A stretch of 64,000 nt of DNA from Cephalotrichum gorgonifer. Lineage: Eukaryota > Ascomycota > Sordariomycetes > Microascales > Microascaceae. The notes below the pieces were generated by a model. It saw only the letters and a program-made list of their open reading frames with translations, searched no databases and had not been told where the DNA came from. Of this stretch, positions 1-11,358 are shown in pieces. The position numbers were made by a program, and so were the translations under genes. The stretch is taken from NCBI GenBank assembly GCA_900312665.1, contig ONZQ02000017.1, positions 592,130 to 656,129 of the forward strand, in the 5' to 3' direction. Position 1 is the first letter of the stretch. Each line of letters opens with the position of its first letter.

Positions 1-799
1 ACGCGCAGGGAGGGCACGACGTCCTGGAGAGCGGCGATTTTGTCGTTCAGGCTGTTACGGTACCGCTTCTCGACCATGTTGTGGGCAGTCTTCTTAGTCC
101 CGTGTCTGTATGTTGGTGATGTGGGCGAAGGTCCGTCTATGGCACCGGGAGAGTGAGGTGCGAAAGAAGAGATCGATATCGTGGCGGAGTCGGATGCGGA
201 CGCGAGGGACTTTCTCTTACGAGAGGAATACCGAATTCCGGTTGATGTGCTTGGTGAGGTAGTCTCAGATGGCTCCTTCTTTCTCGGTGTCGCCTCGGTT
301 GCAGAAGTCCCTCGCGACTTGGCTACATTGGGTTGGTTATCAATGACTATGCTGTCGAATAGAGGCGTCTCCGGGCCGTCGAGATCATAGGAACCAAAGA
401 CAATATCAGGCAATCCCATTCCTAGGTCGAGGGGGTTCACGCTCGGGCTAAGTGAGGATGAGTACCGTCGGGAGAGGTCCGAGGTGCTGAAGACAGGGGC
501 CTTGGCCAACCAATCTAGCCAGTCGGGCCCTTGCGGAAGCTGGTAGACGTTTGCATTGGGGAATGTAGGGGATGCTGGCAACGGCGCCAAGTCGGTGGTG
601 AGATCGGTATGCAGCCTGTACATTGCACCTTCAAGATCCAGTGAGAGCTAGATGCAGATCCGGTGTTAGTCTTCTTATCCTAATCTTCACGCCCTCTTGC
701 AAGAAGCTCAATATGCCACACTCCAGTATGTGAAACAGGAGCAAGGGTCGAGACACGGACACAACTTGCATTATCTTTTGAATACGAGTAAAAGTCCAT
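1..799 (-). CDS. SREBP-type bHLH transcription factor, 5' part, cut by the window edge
   Basis: The minus strand is open from the left edge to an ATG at 623 (position 1 is inside a codon). Just before the edge it encodes a basic helix-loop-helix start, HNMVEKRYR followed by [18 protein letters not shown]. The tyrosine in EKRYR is the hallmark of the sterol-regulatory-element-binding (SREBP) class, where other bHLH proteins have arginine. An upstream exon is likely: 648-760 reads as a 113-nt intron (GTCCGT donor, GACTAAC branch point, CATCTAG acceptor, phase 0) joining [13 protein letters not shown] (ATG at 799) to the open frame. The bHLH then begins near residue 202, after a Ser/Thr/Pro-rich acidic region. 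In fungi this class regulates sterol synthesis, hypoxia or carbon metabolism. The C-terminus, including any membrane anchor, lies outside the window, so SrbA-like and SrbB-like types cannot be told apart. The first exon is inferred. Confidence 0.8.
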
Positions 800-3256
800 T
801 ATATTCGCCGCCATTGCAGGCAGCGCTATCATATGTAGTACCCAGGGAGAGGGCTTCGAGAAAATATCGAGGGTTGCAGTCGTCGGCAGGCCGGGTGTAA
901 GAAGGGTCGAGGTAAAAGAGATGGGGGTAGTAAGGGAATAGGCGAAAAGAGGGGGGATCAATCAGTTGAGTGAGTCCGGATTGTGTAGAGCGGTATGTCG
1001 TCGTTTTCCCCTCGGTGGAAGTGCGTATCCGGTGGTGCTTGGTGTTCGTAGGTGGGATTCTTTGCCCGTGGGGACGATGGCCAGCGCCGCAAACTCAAAC
1101 CTCAAACCATGCGATGAGGGTAGGGCTCCTAGACTTGTCGAATATTGGGAAAAGATGGGAATTGTGTAGATTTAGAGAGCTTTGCCGACCGTATGGTGTT
1201 TGAAAGGGGGAAGGCGCGAGAGTCTAAATTGCGAAGCTTTTTGAAGCATAAAGCTTAGTTCGAGCTCCGTGCAGCTCGGAGGGGGGTCAATCGTAAGTAG
1301 GTAGGGTAGGGTATTGGTACGTTGCTGGTTGGTGGTGCTGACGACAATGTGACGCTAGCTTCTTTTCTGTACCGGATGTGGAGGGGCAGACTACGACGTA
1401 ATGTGGAGAAAGGGGAGGTGGGAGCAGAAGGTGTTATATATACGAGAGAAAGAACCGGGAAGGCACGACTAGTGACGGAGAGTCCCGTGGCCGAAACGGA
1501 GACGCACTTGTACTCCTAACAGAATTAAAGTAAGTAACGGCCGAGGCGCAGGACTCATACTCTTGGCTTCTGATTGTGTCATTTACGAGTACGGCGAACT
1601 GAGGACGGGGGTACACCGGGAAGTGGTGAAGGCCGTATGGAAGCTCCGAGCACCGCGGCGTTTGCCAGGGCGAATGCGAGCGGGCGGAGGGGGCAATTGA
1701 CAAAACGGCCGCAGGGGGTCAAAGAACATGGCACCATGAGAAGGCTAGATTTAACATGGGGCATATTATTAAATATGAATACGGAGTACTCCGTGCTCGT
1801 TGAACAACTGCGTGCCACGACATGGGCTGTTTTATCACGAATGGGAGCATACTTGCAGCGGCGCCGTCTTGGCCGACTCGTATTGGCCGCTGCCTGCAGG
1901 ATCTTGTACCACGACGACGGGCAGACGGAAAGGCGGGCCACCAATTTTCGGTGTATGGGACAGGGCAATTGGTCAGAACGGAAAGCGCTTGAAGCCGCAA
2001 TCGGAAACGGTTGACTAGTGCAAAATGCGTCGGTCTATTATTATTAAGACCCCTTACAAGCAAGGACAAGGTCCCCGCGTCCAGCCCAACCCCCAACGAT
2101 CAATCAGATGACAGATATGACAGAATCAAACACGGGAGGGATACTTGCCGTCAATTATTCCAAGTCGCAGGTATAATACAGACTACGACTCAAAAAGAAG
2201 AAAAAATCGGGGGTTGCCTAATTTAGGAGACGAAACTTTATTTTTGGGCCGTACAAGTACTGGAGCTGCAACCCCAAAACAGCCCACCATAGACACCCCC
2301 GGCCGCAAGAACGCTACACGAGCAACTTGTTACCCCGGAGGATGCCGAGGGACGAGGTCCCACAGTCGCTCCGAGCGCCGTGTCCCCATCCCCCCTGCGT
2401 TCGGGAGGAACGAACGGTTCTTTTTGTCTTCTTCTGGGGAATGGTGTCATTCTCGGGCCTCGACGTTCAACCTAGTTCGTGCATAGAGTCGAGGAGGCAT
2501 GCCCCAATTCCCGACTCCCGAATCTTTGTTTTTCCGGTAAATATGGCGACCTGCTAGACTCCCGAGACCGTTCTCCGGGCCGTTACTCCGTTTCTGGGAT
2601 CCTATCATTATTTCCCTCCACGGCAATGTTTTTGAACCGCCACAACACCTCTGGTATACGGCCACACGGGGGGATGGGACTTAAACCATGATATTGGTAG
2701 GGCCGAAGTCGGTATGGTAGATAGTGCCTCCAGCCGGTCATTCCTAATTCTGAAGCCTGTCAATGGGGAGACTTTGCAGCGAGCATGGCCCTCACTATCG
2801 CACCAGGAAACCCAACTTTCTCTTCTCTACTCCTTTCTATTCTTTTCTTTCTTTCTTTTACCGGCATTTGGGCGGGCTGGGGGTGTATGGGCTGGGTACG
2901 ATGGGTATGGGTAAGAGGATTACATGGAGTGCCGTCTTGCGTGCTAGGTGTAGGTATGGTATAAGTATCAGAACTGCGTGGAAAACTGCTTTGCGCGAAT
3001 AGATGGTATAGATATCTGCTATTTTCAGTCTGCTCTATAGTACAACCTTTTCAGTCTCGGCCTTCTGAGTGCGGTTCAAACTTGCGATCATGACCCCGGG
3101 TCCCTCGCCAGCTCGGCACATCTTCCCCAGAGCTTACAAAAGACCGTGGTATCCTGCGTTCTCGGAGTGCACTCGGTATCAGTTACTCCCCTAGGTCTGC
3201 TACCCCCTTACGACCCAACCCCGTGCCCCTCTTCCTCTGCTTCCCAGACCCAACCG
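800..3256. other. gene-free stretch upstream of the bHLH gene
   Basis: About 2.4 kb with short, unconvincing open frames on both strands and no recognisable motif. Most of it is probably the long promoter and 5' leader of the bHLH regulator and the 3' flank of the small gene at 3257-3613. A CT-rich run lies near 2820-2865. No RNA gene or repeat was recognised. Confidence 0.4.
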
Positions 3257-3613
3257 CTAAACGTCCCTCTCCCTCCCCTGCCGCTCCGCCTCCCCTTCGC
3301 TAACCTGCGAGTAATTATCCGGCAGCCTCCCCCCCATGACCCCCATCTGCATGTCCCTCTTCCGGTCCTCGGGCGTCCAGCTCTGGCGCCTCGGGATGCC
3401 CGGCTTCCAGCTCTCCGTCAGGCGGACGGCGTGGGCGGTGGAGGCGAGCCTGGGGTGGTGGTGAGGCTGGTGCTGCCCCCCCTGGTCGTTGTTCTCGTCC
3501 CTGCCCTCGTGTTTGGGATCGGCCATTTTCGGCGGGTTCGGTTCTTGTTGAGTTGCCTCTGTATCTGTATGTCCCCGCGATTGCACACGCGATTTGTTTG
3601 GTTTCGTACTCAT
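3257..3613 (-). CDS. small conserved-looking hydrophilic protein
   Basis: Intron-less frame of 118 residues, very polar, with no signal peptide or membrane segment. The central block LTESWKPGIPRRQSW followed by TPEDRKRDMQM resembles short uncharacterised proteins of Eurotiales in which an ESW..G.P.R.QSW..ED.KR.MQ signature is the only conserved part. That comparison is from memory and was not checked. No molecular function can be assigned. A second in-frame Met (MADPKHEG, about 30 residues in) is an alternative start. Overlapping frames on both strands are also open because the DNA is GC-rich, so coding here rests on the signature rather than on ORF length. Confidence 0.5.
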   Translation of the reverse strand: MSTKPNKSRVQSRGHTDTEATQQEPNPPKMADPKHEGRDENNDQGGQHQPHHHPRLASTAHAVRLTESWKPGIPRRQSWTPEDRKRDMQMGVMGGRLPDNYSQVSEGEAERQGRERDV

Positions 3614-4307
3614 CGGGATTGAGCACGGTTCGATTTTTCCGAGAGAGAGGTATATGTAATAAAAATATACACGTTGATTGATTTCGAGGATTGTGATGAC
3701 GTTCGGGATGTTCAGGCCTTATATCAGCCAAAAAGGCAGGCGTCGCACAGAAATTCCGTTCCTCGGAGGTCGAGCCGGCGGAAAAGTCGCCTCACTCACA
3801 CGAATTCGTTACACGGATACAGCAACAGCGCCGCAGAAGAACCACACCCGAGAAACCAATCCTTTTCGGTAGAAGCCGTTCCTGGGTGGTGTGGTCGGGC
3901 CCCTCACGCCACCCAGGAACGTCCTTATTAAACGCCATCTCTATCCGATCTCCCCATTTTATATGTTAACCTCATCCGATCTGGATTGAATATCGAATCG
4001 GGGTGGCCGGTTCTTTCGCCTGTCGCCTCGAGAGTTGCCTCTGGTCGTAATCGGGGATTGGTGTAAGTCGACTCGCTTGCTGGGTATCACAGGGACAAAC
4101 GGACCAAATTCGGACAACTGTCGAAGTTGCTACTTCGCCCTCCCATCCGCACGTCAAAGTCCCCACGCCCAGTTCTGCAGAATCGTATTTAAGCGAATTA
4201 TAACACTTAAATGAATCAAGCAGTTCCGATGTTGCTGGGGATGGTTTCCCGTCTTTCAGGGATTCTCTGTGCCATCAGGTGATCTAGCACGTGAGCCAAT
4301 AAGCTTT
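3614..4307. other. intergenic, nothing recognised
   Basis: Upstream side of the small gene at 3257-3613 and upstream side of the NACHT pseudogene. Only short frames are present. No repeats were noticed before the hairpin at 4308. Confidence 0.35.
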
Positions 4308-4344
4308 CCCACTGACGGTGGTGGAATCCACCACCGTCAGTGGG
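4308..4344. repeat. perfect 17-bp inverted repeat with 3-nt loop
   Basis: The arm cccactgacggtggtgg (4308-4324) is followed by aat and then its exact reverse complement (4328-4344). A perfect 17-bp stem with a 3-nt loop is very unlikely by chance. It lies immediately upstream of the NACHT-type pseudogene. It could be a terminal or foldback scar of a mobile element, a recombination point where an inverted duplication begins, or a structured 5' leader. Nothing else in the window repeats this arm as far as I could see. Confidence 0.9.
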
Positions 4345-4429
4345 TCGTCCAAAAAATAGTCAATTAGTTCAGTGCCAACTCGTCGCTTCTTCGATAACCA
4401 TAGCCAAAGGCTATATGACGCACGTATCA

Positions 4430-6012
4430 GTCATGTCTCTGGGCGCTGTTGACTTTCCTACGCCCCCCGTCGACGACGATCCTGCGGTCAAACTTGATGA
4501 GGATTTCCTTGTGTTGAGCCACGACCAACGTCGACAAGTCAACCTGTTTCGCGACAAGATCTACGACTGCGAAAACGATGAGGAGAAATATAAGCTATGC
4601 GCGCAAACTCGGGACGAATTGCTTGCTCGACATAGGCAGAAACCGATGAGCTTGTTTGCAAACTACTGCCCGGGACAATGTTGCTCGACGACTAGACGTT
4701 GTATGTTTCGAAATGGAGGCCGCTGGCCTAATGGATATTCTCCCTTGTCTCCCAATCCGGGAAATCTGCGACTACTCAGACTCTCACAAGAACAAGGTAT
4801 GGCAAGAGATATGCTGCCGCTGCTGCGGCTGCATACGCAAGAGAACTGCTCGAGGTATTACCCGTGGCCGAAGCGCATGCAAGAGTTGCACCTGTGCTCA
4901 ATCCCTGTAAGTTAGTAGTCTCGGGAACAACTTCGAGCCACTGCTGCTCACACCCGATGTACAGGTCAATGTTCAACGCAGGAACGCCTGGAGGAACGCC
5001 GGAAACGCTTGTTGGAGTTTCTCAGATTCGAGCAAATCGATTCTCGTAAATCAACCATCAGCCCCGCCCATGACAAAACGTGTCAATGGTTTCTCAAGCA
5101 CTCTGTCTACCAAGCATGGCTTGACCCCGGAAAATTAACACAACACTATGGCCTTTTGTGGATCAGTGGTAAGCCGGGTGCTGGCAAATCGACAATGATG
5201 AAGTTCGCATACATGCGCATGAAGGGGAAAACCCGCGACAAGCATGCTATCACTACTTCCTTTTTTTTCAACGCTCGAGGCGAATACTTGGAAAAGTCGA
5301 TCTTTGGGATGTACCGATCTTTGCTGTTCCAACTGGTCGAAGAGTTCCCTGACCTCCAGACAGACTTGGACGACCCCGCCATTGTTTCGCCGAGGCAGAA
5401 TAGATGCCCTTCCTTGAATGATCTCAAGGACCTCTTTCGCAACGCAGTTTCCCAGCTCGGTCAACGCTCGTTTACTTGCTTCGTTGATGCTCTCGACGAG
5501 TGTGACGGACTGGCTTTGAGAAAGAGACTCGTTGAAATACCGAGCGACCTGAGCGAACTGTTCAAGGACATGTTGAGGCGCGACAATGAGAATATGGAGG
5601 ATCTCCTACTTTGTATCCTCTGGATCTCTACGCCAAGCGGCCTTTGCAACCGAATAAGTTCTACCATGCTCTATGGTCTGGGTTGTCACTGAAGGGTCTG
5701 GCCGATCCTAAAATCCCAGATGTCACCGTTCCAGAGGCTGGTGACCGAGTTGAAAAATGTGCTATCAGCTCCTCAAAGGGACTTGCTGAGATCACGAAAT
5801 CCAGGCAGCCAACTGTGAAATTCATACACGAATCCGTCCGAGATTCCCTTGTCAAAGACAAGGGTCCGCATGAATTGTGGCCTGATCTCGGATTTGATTG
5901 GGATTGCCCGAGCCATGAGAGACTCAAACAATATTGCAACTCATACATGAACCATGCCTTGGGGCGTGCATCCGTTAGCAAGCCGCCGTGGAAGCCTAAA
6001 TCTAACATGTAG
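4430..6012 (+). pseudogene. NLR-type STAND protein relic (phosphorylase-like tail plus NACHT), frameshifted and internally deleted
   Basis: Pieces of one fungal NLR lie in three frames. Near 4700-4800 a block containing [10 protein letters not shown] and [11 protein letters not shown] matches the C-terminal end of the purine nucleoside phosphorylase-like (PNP_UDP) domain that often heads such proteins. From about 4980 to 5692 comes the NACHT NTPase, with Walker A GKPGAGKST and Walker B CFVDALDECD. After a further shift, 5640-6012 carries the post-NACHT helical region (FYHALWSGLSLKGLADP, FIHESVRD). Most of the phosphorylase domain is missing. About 100 residues that family members have between DALDECD and RKRLVEIPSDL are absent (near 5505-5515). 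The C-terminal ankyrin or WD40 repeats are also absent. The N-terminal frame from about 4430 (SHDQRRQVNLFRDKIYD) is unrecognised. Intact relatives act in nonself recognition and heterokaryon incompatibility. This copy cannot encode one. Confidence 0.82.
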
Positions 6013-8807
6013 ATGGAAATCTCAAAACATGGGATCAACAAGAGAAACACGCGGATCTCTGTCTTTGTGCGATAACTAGTAGCAGAGGTATGCCATGCGC
6101 GACAATGCAGTCAAGGGCAGCCGTAAGACGCGTGTGGGCGAGCGAGAAGCCACGACACGAGCTGCGGCCATTTGCCTCATGACGTTATAGTTTCAATAGC
6201 ATTGGGAAAGGATATAGAATCGGGCATATTAGTCGGCCCTACGATTGAGCTTATATGCATCATGATGAAGTCCCCTGTATTTAAAATGCCTACTGCAGCC
6301 ACATCCTGGTTCCATTCTGATATTTCCCGATGCCTATCCCCAATATACGTGCGATTACGATAAAAATGGATTCCTACCTGAATGGGATAGGTTCTAAAGT
6401 ACGTCTATATCTACGATGCCTAGTAAGTGATGTCAACTTACCCTTCACATCAAGGGTCTCATCAGGGAGAAATGCCTTCAGCTTATATATGGCAATATCC
6501 TAGTCAGGGAAGATCTACTCTATTATCAGCTTGAGGTACATTTGCCTCTGCAAGTCCATTAAATCAGAGCTAATTAGTTGCGATGCTAAGAGGAAATATT
6601 TCGATTCTGGCGATCTCGTACTCGCCAGCGTACATCGAGGTTCTAATATCGGAGCTATCTAAACCGGAGTAGAACATCCTATCCGCGAGAACATTTCTCA
6701 TCCTGCAGCTCCAGTACCAAGCTCTAGCAACGTCGAGGGCGACGCCGACATGCATAGTGCAAAGGGAACGAACGAAACAATTGATGAGAGCCAGCTACGT
6801 CGGGAAGCGAAAACCGACACCACTACCATGGAAGAAGGCTAGAGGGCTTGAGGCTGGTAGGATTTGGTACTGAATAGGGCATGTAGGATAGCAGACAGGG
6901 GGTAGGTCAGCCCCAAGAATACTGGCTCCGGTGGAATGGAATGTTAAAGATGGTTATTGTGAGATCCAAATATTAAACGAACTATGGTAGCGAATGCGGA
7001 CCTACTCGGGTGCGGACTTAGCAGGTTTGGGTGCGAATTCGAGGTAGAACCTGCACTCTACCGCTAGCTTCATGTTCTTCTCTTCAAATTCCAGCCATTG
7101 TATTGCTTCGTCGTAGCTTATCTCGAGGTCATCGTGTAGTTCTGTCGGGTATGAAAATAGGGTGTATCTGTATATATCCAGGATATTCTTTAGCAGTTTT
7201 CTAGGGCTGGTATTGGCAGGTTCAGTAGCCTCTGTGGTAGGATTGATAGAGATGGAGGCTATAGCGGACTTGGTAGAAAAGGGGATTGCTGACTTCTACA
7301 AAGAAATGAAAGTGATAGATCAGATCGAGAAATATGGGGATCAAAGGTGACAGAAGACTACTTACTCCTTGTAAGATTTTGGGCGAGATATGATCCCAGC
7401 TCCAAAGTATGCCATGCTCCCCCCGGGAAGGGTTCGAATCTGTTGGATGTCTCGGATCTTCGTATGGATGCGAGGTGTGGTGGTGTGTCTTACATGCCCC
7501 ATACACCGAGCCAACAGGAACGTACCGACCCGGGCTGGTGACATTTCTTCAATACTGATTGAGTACAGTATACGGGCTATAGGAGCTTGGGCAGTCAGTT
7601 CACTTCCCGTAATTGTCAGATACCAGACCAACACAGAGGAGGTTGCTCACAACCGGCATTGCCAGGGTGCATTTAAGGTCCATACACAGCCCAGAGCAGA
7701 TATACGAAATTCTCCGATAGGGTACACAGATACACCCTGTAATCGCCATTCTTTCTATAGTATAGACTGTACTACTGAACAATCTCCCTTAGGATATCAA
7801 CTTTTATATTTGCAAAAGACTAGGAGATTACTGCTGTAAACTGCAGCCCTCGCTGATTTTAGTTGGATGTACGGCGGACATTTCCGAAGTGATATGAACT
7901 TCAGGCCGGATTAGTAGTGTCAGTATCGGGCCACGTATCGGTTATTAGATCGGAAGAGCTCGCCTCAGGTAATGTCCTTCACACAGCTTGCTGAGATGGC
8001 TTCGGCAGACCAGTTGACCCTCCTTATTTGGCCGAACATGTCACTTCAAGCCTGATAGGGCTGCATGCAGGCATCTCTGCATCGGGCGCTCCGGTAGGCT
8101 GTGGATTCCGCCAAATGGGCGCCACTAGATGCACCCCCGGCTGGGGGTGGGGGGGAAGAAGTGTTCGAATGTGCTCTACTTTCCCAATGCCCCAGGTGTG
8201 ATGATGCAAGCCACATGCCGAGTCACACTGGTGGCGGCCCTTTAGGGGTTGACGGTGAGACCAGGAGAAGAAGCAAACCCGGCGACTGGAGGGGTATTCG
8301 ATCAATACATGTTCCCCTGTCTACTTTGCCTGAAGTTCTCTCCCTTTCACAACCGGGAAGATTCTACATCTCGATGGTTCGAAGAATCAGAACGCTATGT
8401 ATTTCAGATATCAACTCCTTCATCCCTGTAGTCCCAGGGCTTCGCTCATATCCTTTCATCTACAAGTATATCCTATCTTCCCTACTCTCTTCTCCTTACT
8501 CTTAGCTCACTTGTATCAGCACTATCATAAGCTATATCCCCATTTATCATTGCTATTCATCACTATTGCTACCTGGCTAGTGTTAGCTCTGTCGGACAGT
8601 ATATCGTGAGCCTACTGTGAATCCCTACCGAGACTGGACAGGAGACACCATACACTACCGATCCATTTCAGGATCCCTAAGCCTAATCTATCACCATTTT
8701 ACTGGCACTGATTCTAGTTAAAGCCTCACTACCGCCTCGTTTTGGTAAAAGGTTCTAACGACATATCTACATCCCCCCACCGTCCGACCTATCCGATCCT
8801 TTAGACC
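6013..8807. other. gene-poor stretch
   Basis: About 2.8 kb with no convincing coding region on either strand, fairly AT-rich between 6170 and 7870. The part just past 6013 may hold further decayed NLR sequence. A tRNA-like box B at 7431 was examined and rejected because no cloverleaf forms. The last few hundred bases form the promoter and leader of the velvet gene. Confidence 0.35.
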
Positions 8808-9544
8808 ATGCCCCAAAAAGGATTCTCCAAGTTGGGCCGGAGCCGAAATCCCCTAGGATACGTCTCAAACTCTCGATCCAACCAGCTCTCCCTACCCAGG
8901 ATGTTCTCCATCGTGGTTCAGCCTCCGGCTCACATCCGAGCCAGCAGGAAGATCTACCCTCCAGTCATCGCCAAAGGCCATCCCACCTCCAATACCACAG
9001 AGGCCGACGTCTGCTACATGTTCGCCACCGCCGTCCTCCGAGATGCCGACGGTAACCTCCTGACGGACCGGCTCGAGGGCATGCTCTCCGCGTCTGGGAT
9101 GTTCCTCCAGGATCGGAGAGCGGGAGACGTGGTCTTTATGTTCCCCGACCTAGCCGTCCCTTACTCCGGTGTGTATTCCGTTCGTGTGGACGTCTACGAG
9201 GTGGACTGTACCGGGGAGGGCGCCATACTGCTCGACCAGACGGAGACACGGATATTCGAGGTCTATGACGGTGATGTGCCTCCTGAGAGACCGTGTAAGT
9301 TTCCTCTATTTTAGCGGGGGCTGAGATTCCCCCCGCCTTCGCTATATCCCACTTCCCGTTTTTACTTCCCAGCTTCATCCCTGATCTCTGATGCCCATAT
9401 TTCGAGCAGCGAGATAATAAATGCCCCCTATATGTCCCTACGAGAGCTAGTACGGGAGCTAATGCATATCTAGCGTCTGGGGAGTCGCTAATCATCCGGA
9501 AGCTGCATGACCAGGGACACAGAATCCCGTCTTGCCCTAGTTAA
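8808..9544 (+). CDS. divergent velvet-domain regulator
   Basis: Two exons, 8808-9294 and 9474-9544, give 185 residues. The intron has donor GTAAGT, branch GCTAAT and acceptor ATCTAG, phase 1. The product is essentially a lone velvet domain: FSIVVQPPAHIRAS (from residue 33), IYPPVIAKGHP, YMFATAVLRDADG, then SASGMFLQD, GDVVFMFPDLAVPYSGVYS and VRVDVYEVD. Splicing restores a velvet-like C-terminal block, SLIIRKLHDQGHRI. Velvet proteins (VeA, VelB, VelC, VosA) form dimeric NF-kappaB-fold DNA-binding complexes coordinating development and secondary metabolism. The usual RxxGFGxKDRRP..PPP stretch is shortened here, and there is no long disordered tail, so this is a divergent paralogue rather than one of the four standard members. 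If the intron were retained, translation would stop at 9312. An additional 5' exon cannot be excluded. Confidence 0.78.
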
Positions 9545-11358
9545 ATCCAACCCTTGTCCTTGATTCGTCCATGTATTCTTCTTCCTTGTTTACTATTTAT
9601 TGCTTTCCTACTCTTTTTTTCTTGTTTCTTGGGCAATGCTGAGTGGTAGTAAGGTCCGGGATTATGGGATATGCTTTCTAGGGAGTAAAAGGGGGGTTGG
9701 GGGGCGTGGTTGGAGCAACCTCTCGTTTGTCAACTTGCTGTCTCTTGAGTGGAGGGCTTAGTTCTCTCTGGGCGTCTGTATTTAGGAGTACGAGTCGGAG
9801 GTTCATGGGCAGGGGGGTTCACATTTCGCGTTATCGAATTTCTACCGCAGGGAACTTAGCCTGCTCTCCACACCTTGTGGCTCCGCGCCTCTCCGTACTT
9901 CCATTATATTCTCTGGTATGAAGGGAGACTAATAATAGTGACCGAATCTATGCGTCTTGCGCTCCGGGGAGAAAAAGAAAAGGGAAAGGGGATGGGGGAC
10001 TAGGCTGTCGAGGGCCAGACGCTTCATCTCTGAACATTCGCCCGCATCACTGGCTGAGGACAAGCCATCCCCGGGACGAATCGTGCCAATATCCGGCCGC
10101 GTAGGCATGTGCCCCTTCCTGGACAAGGATCCTGGAAACGCTAAGACCCTCCCTTTCCCCTCACATGCCGGGCGTCGGGGAATAGGGAAAGGGGGGGTGG
10201 GGAGGAGGGAGGGAGGCGCCATGCACCTCTCCTCACATCACATTTGATTTGGCGGATGACCACAGGATTCAGATCACGTCACGATAGCTCCAGCCTTCAC
10301 TGCAAACCTGGAGTCTCGATCCCCACGTCCCACGGCTCCACTCTCAGCTCATTAGGTCCATATGTATTAGTGAAAATACAAGTATATGCATGTAGTGTGG
10401 ATCTTGGCGCGTTTGCCTGATCAGTATTACTCTGTAAGACTAGGAAAGATCCATCGATTCCCCTCCCCCATTTAACTACTCAGTGAAGCAGGTGTGTGAG
10501 ATAGATAAACCTGCCTACCCTTCCTCTGTCCCCCCCCAGCCACTACCCTCACTACAGTATGACTTTGCGTTTGGTTTTTAGCCAACAGGAAGACGCCGGT
10601 GAGGTCCGGTAATGGACCTCGAATCATCGCTCCCCTCTTGCCTGCTTAAGGTGCAGATAAGGGCACGAGCTAACCTCAATGGGAACCGACCGATGTTCCG
10701 GGTACTGCAGTGTAGAGAGCAGGGAAGGGGGGATGTCTTAACCTGGTTCCCGGATATACCGGTATATATCCAATCTCACCTCATCCAACTGCCCCCTCCA
10801 ATGCCTTGTTGATACACGTATCCTCATTACATCCATAGGGCTCTCCCGCCATCAGGTTCGTGAGAGGGGTCGCCGTCTTCTCATGTTTCAGCGAGACCTT
10901 GAGCGGCCACTGTCTGGGACACTCTGGTATTTGCATCGAGAATGAAACTGTTTCGGTACTGTTCGGCCAAGTCTCTCGCATTTCTGAATGCAGTAGCTCC
11001 TTGGACAAAGGTTTCCCGATCACTCGTTAGACCGCCACCAACGCACCCACCGAAACCGTACCGATAACGAGGCCGATGGGGCAAAGGATACTATCTTCAA
11101 CACATTCTGGAATATCATTATAGAGAGGGCATCATCTATATTCACGTAGACAATACTATCTTTGTTAAAGCTGTAACATCAATATTCCTTGTAGGCCGGA
11201 ACATCTAAACATAGGCATTCAGCGTGTATTTAAGACCAAAAAGGAAATATTAAGATATTATAATTCTGATTATAGAGTGGTGGGTAGGGAAAAGACTATT
11301 CAGAGACTACAGCTGCGGTCGCGATCCAAGCCCAGTATTGCATTCTGTTCGTCCATTC
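9545..11358. other. intergenic, no secure gene
   Basis: Between the velvet gene and the membrane-protein gene. G/A-rich blocks occur near 9965-10000 and 10185-10215. A frame at 10612-10812 contains GDVLTWFPDIPV, which loosely echoes the GDVVFMFPDLAV block of the neighbouring velvet gene, but no other velvet block follows. I do not annotate it. Confidence 0.35.

Noticed and set aside
3146..3622. 158-codon plus-strand frame opposite the small gene
   Set aside because: Pro/Leu/Arg-rich composition typical of the shadow of a GC-rich gene; no motif.
7380..7470. tRNA-like box B (gggttcgaatc) at 7431
   Set aside because: No T-stem, D-arm or acceptor pairing can be formed around it.
10612..10812. 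Possible second velvet gene fragment (GDVLTWFPDIPV)
   Set aside because: Only one short block resembles velvet; no other conserved block follows in any frame.
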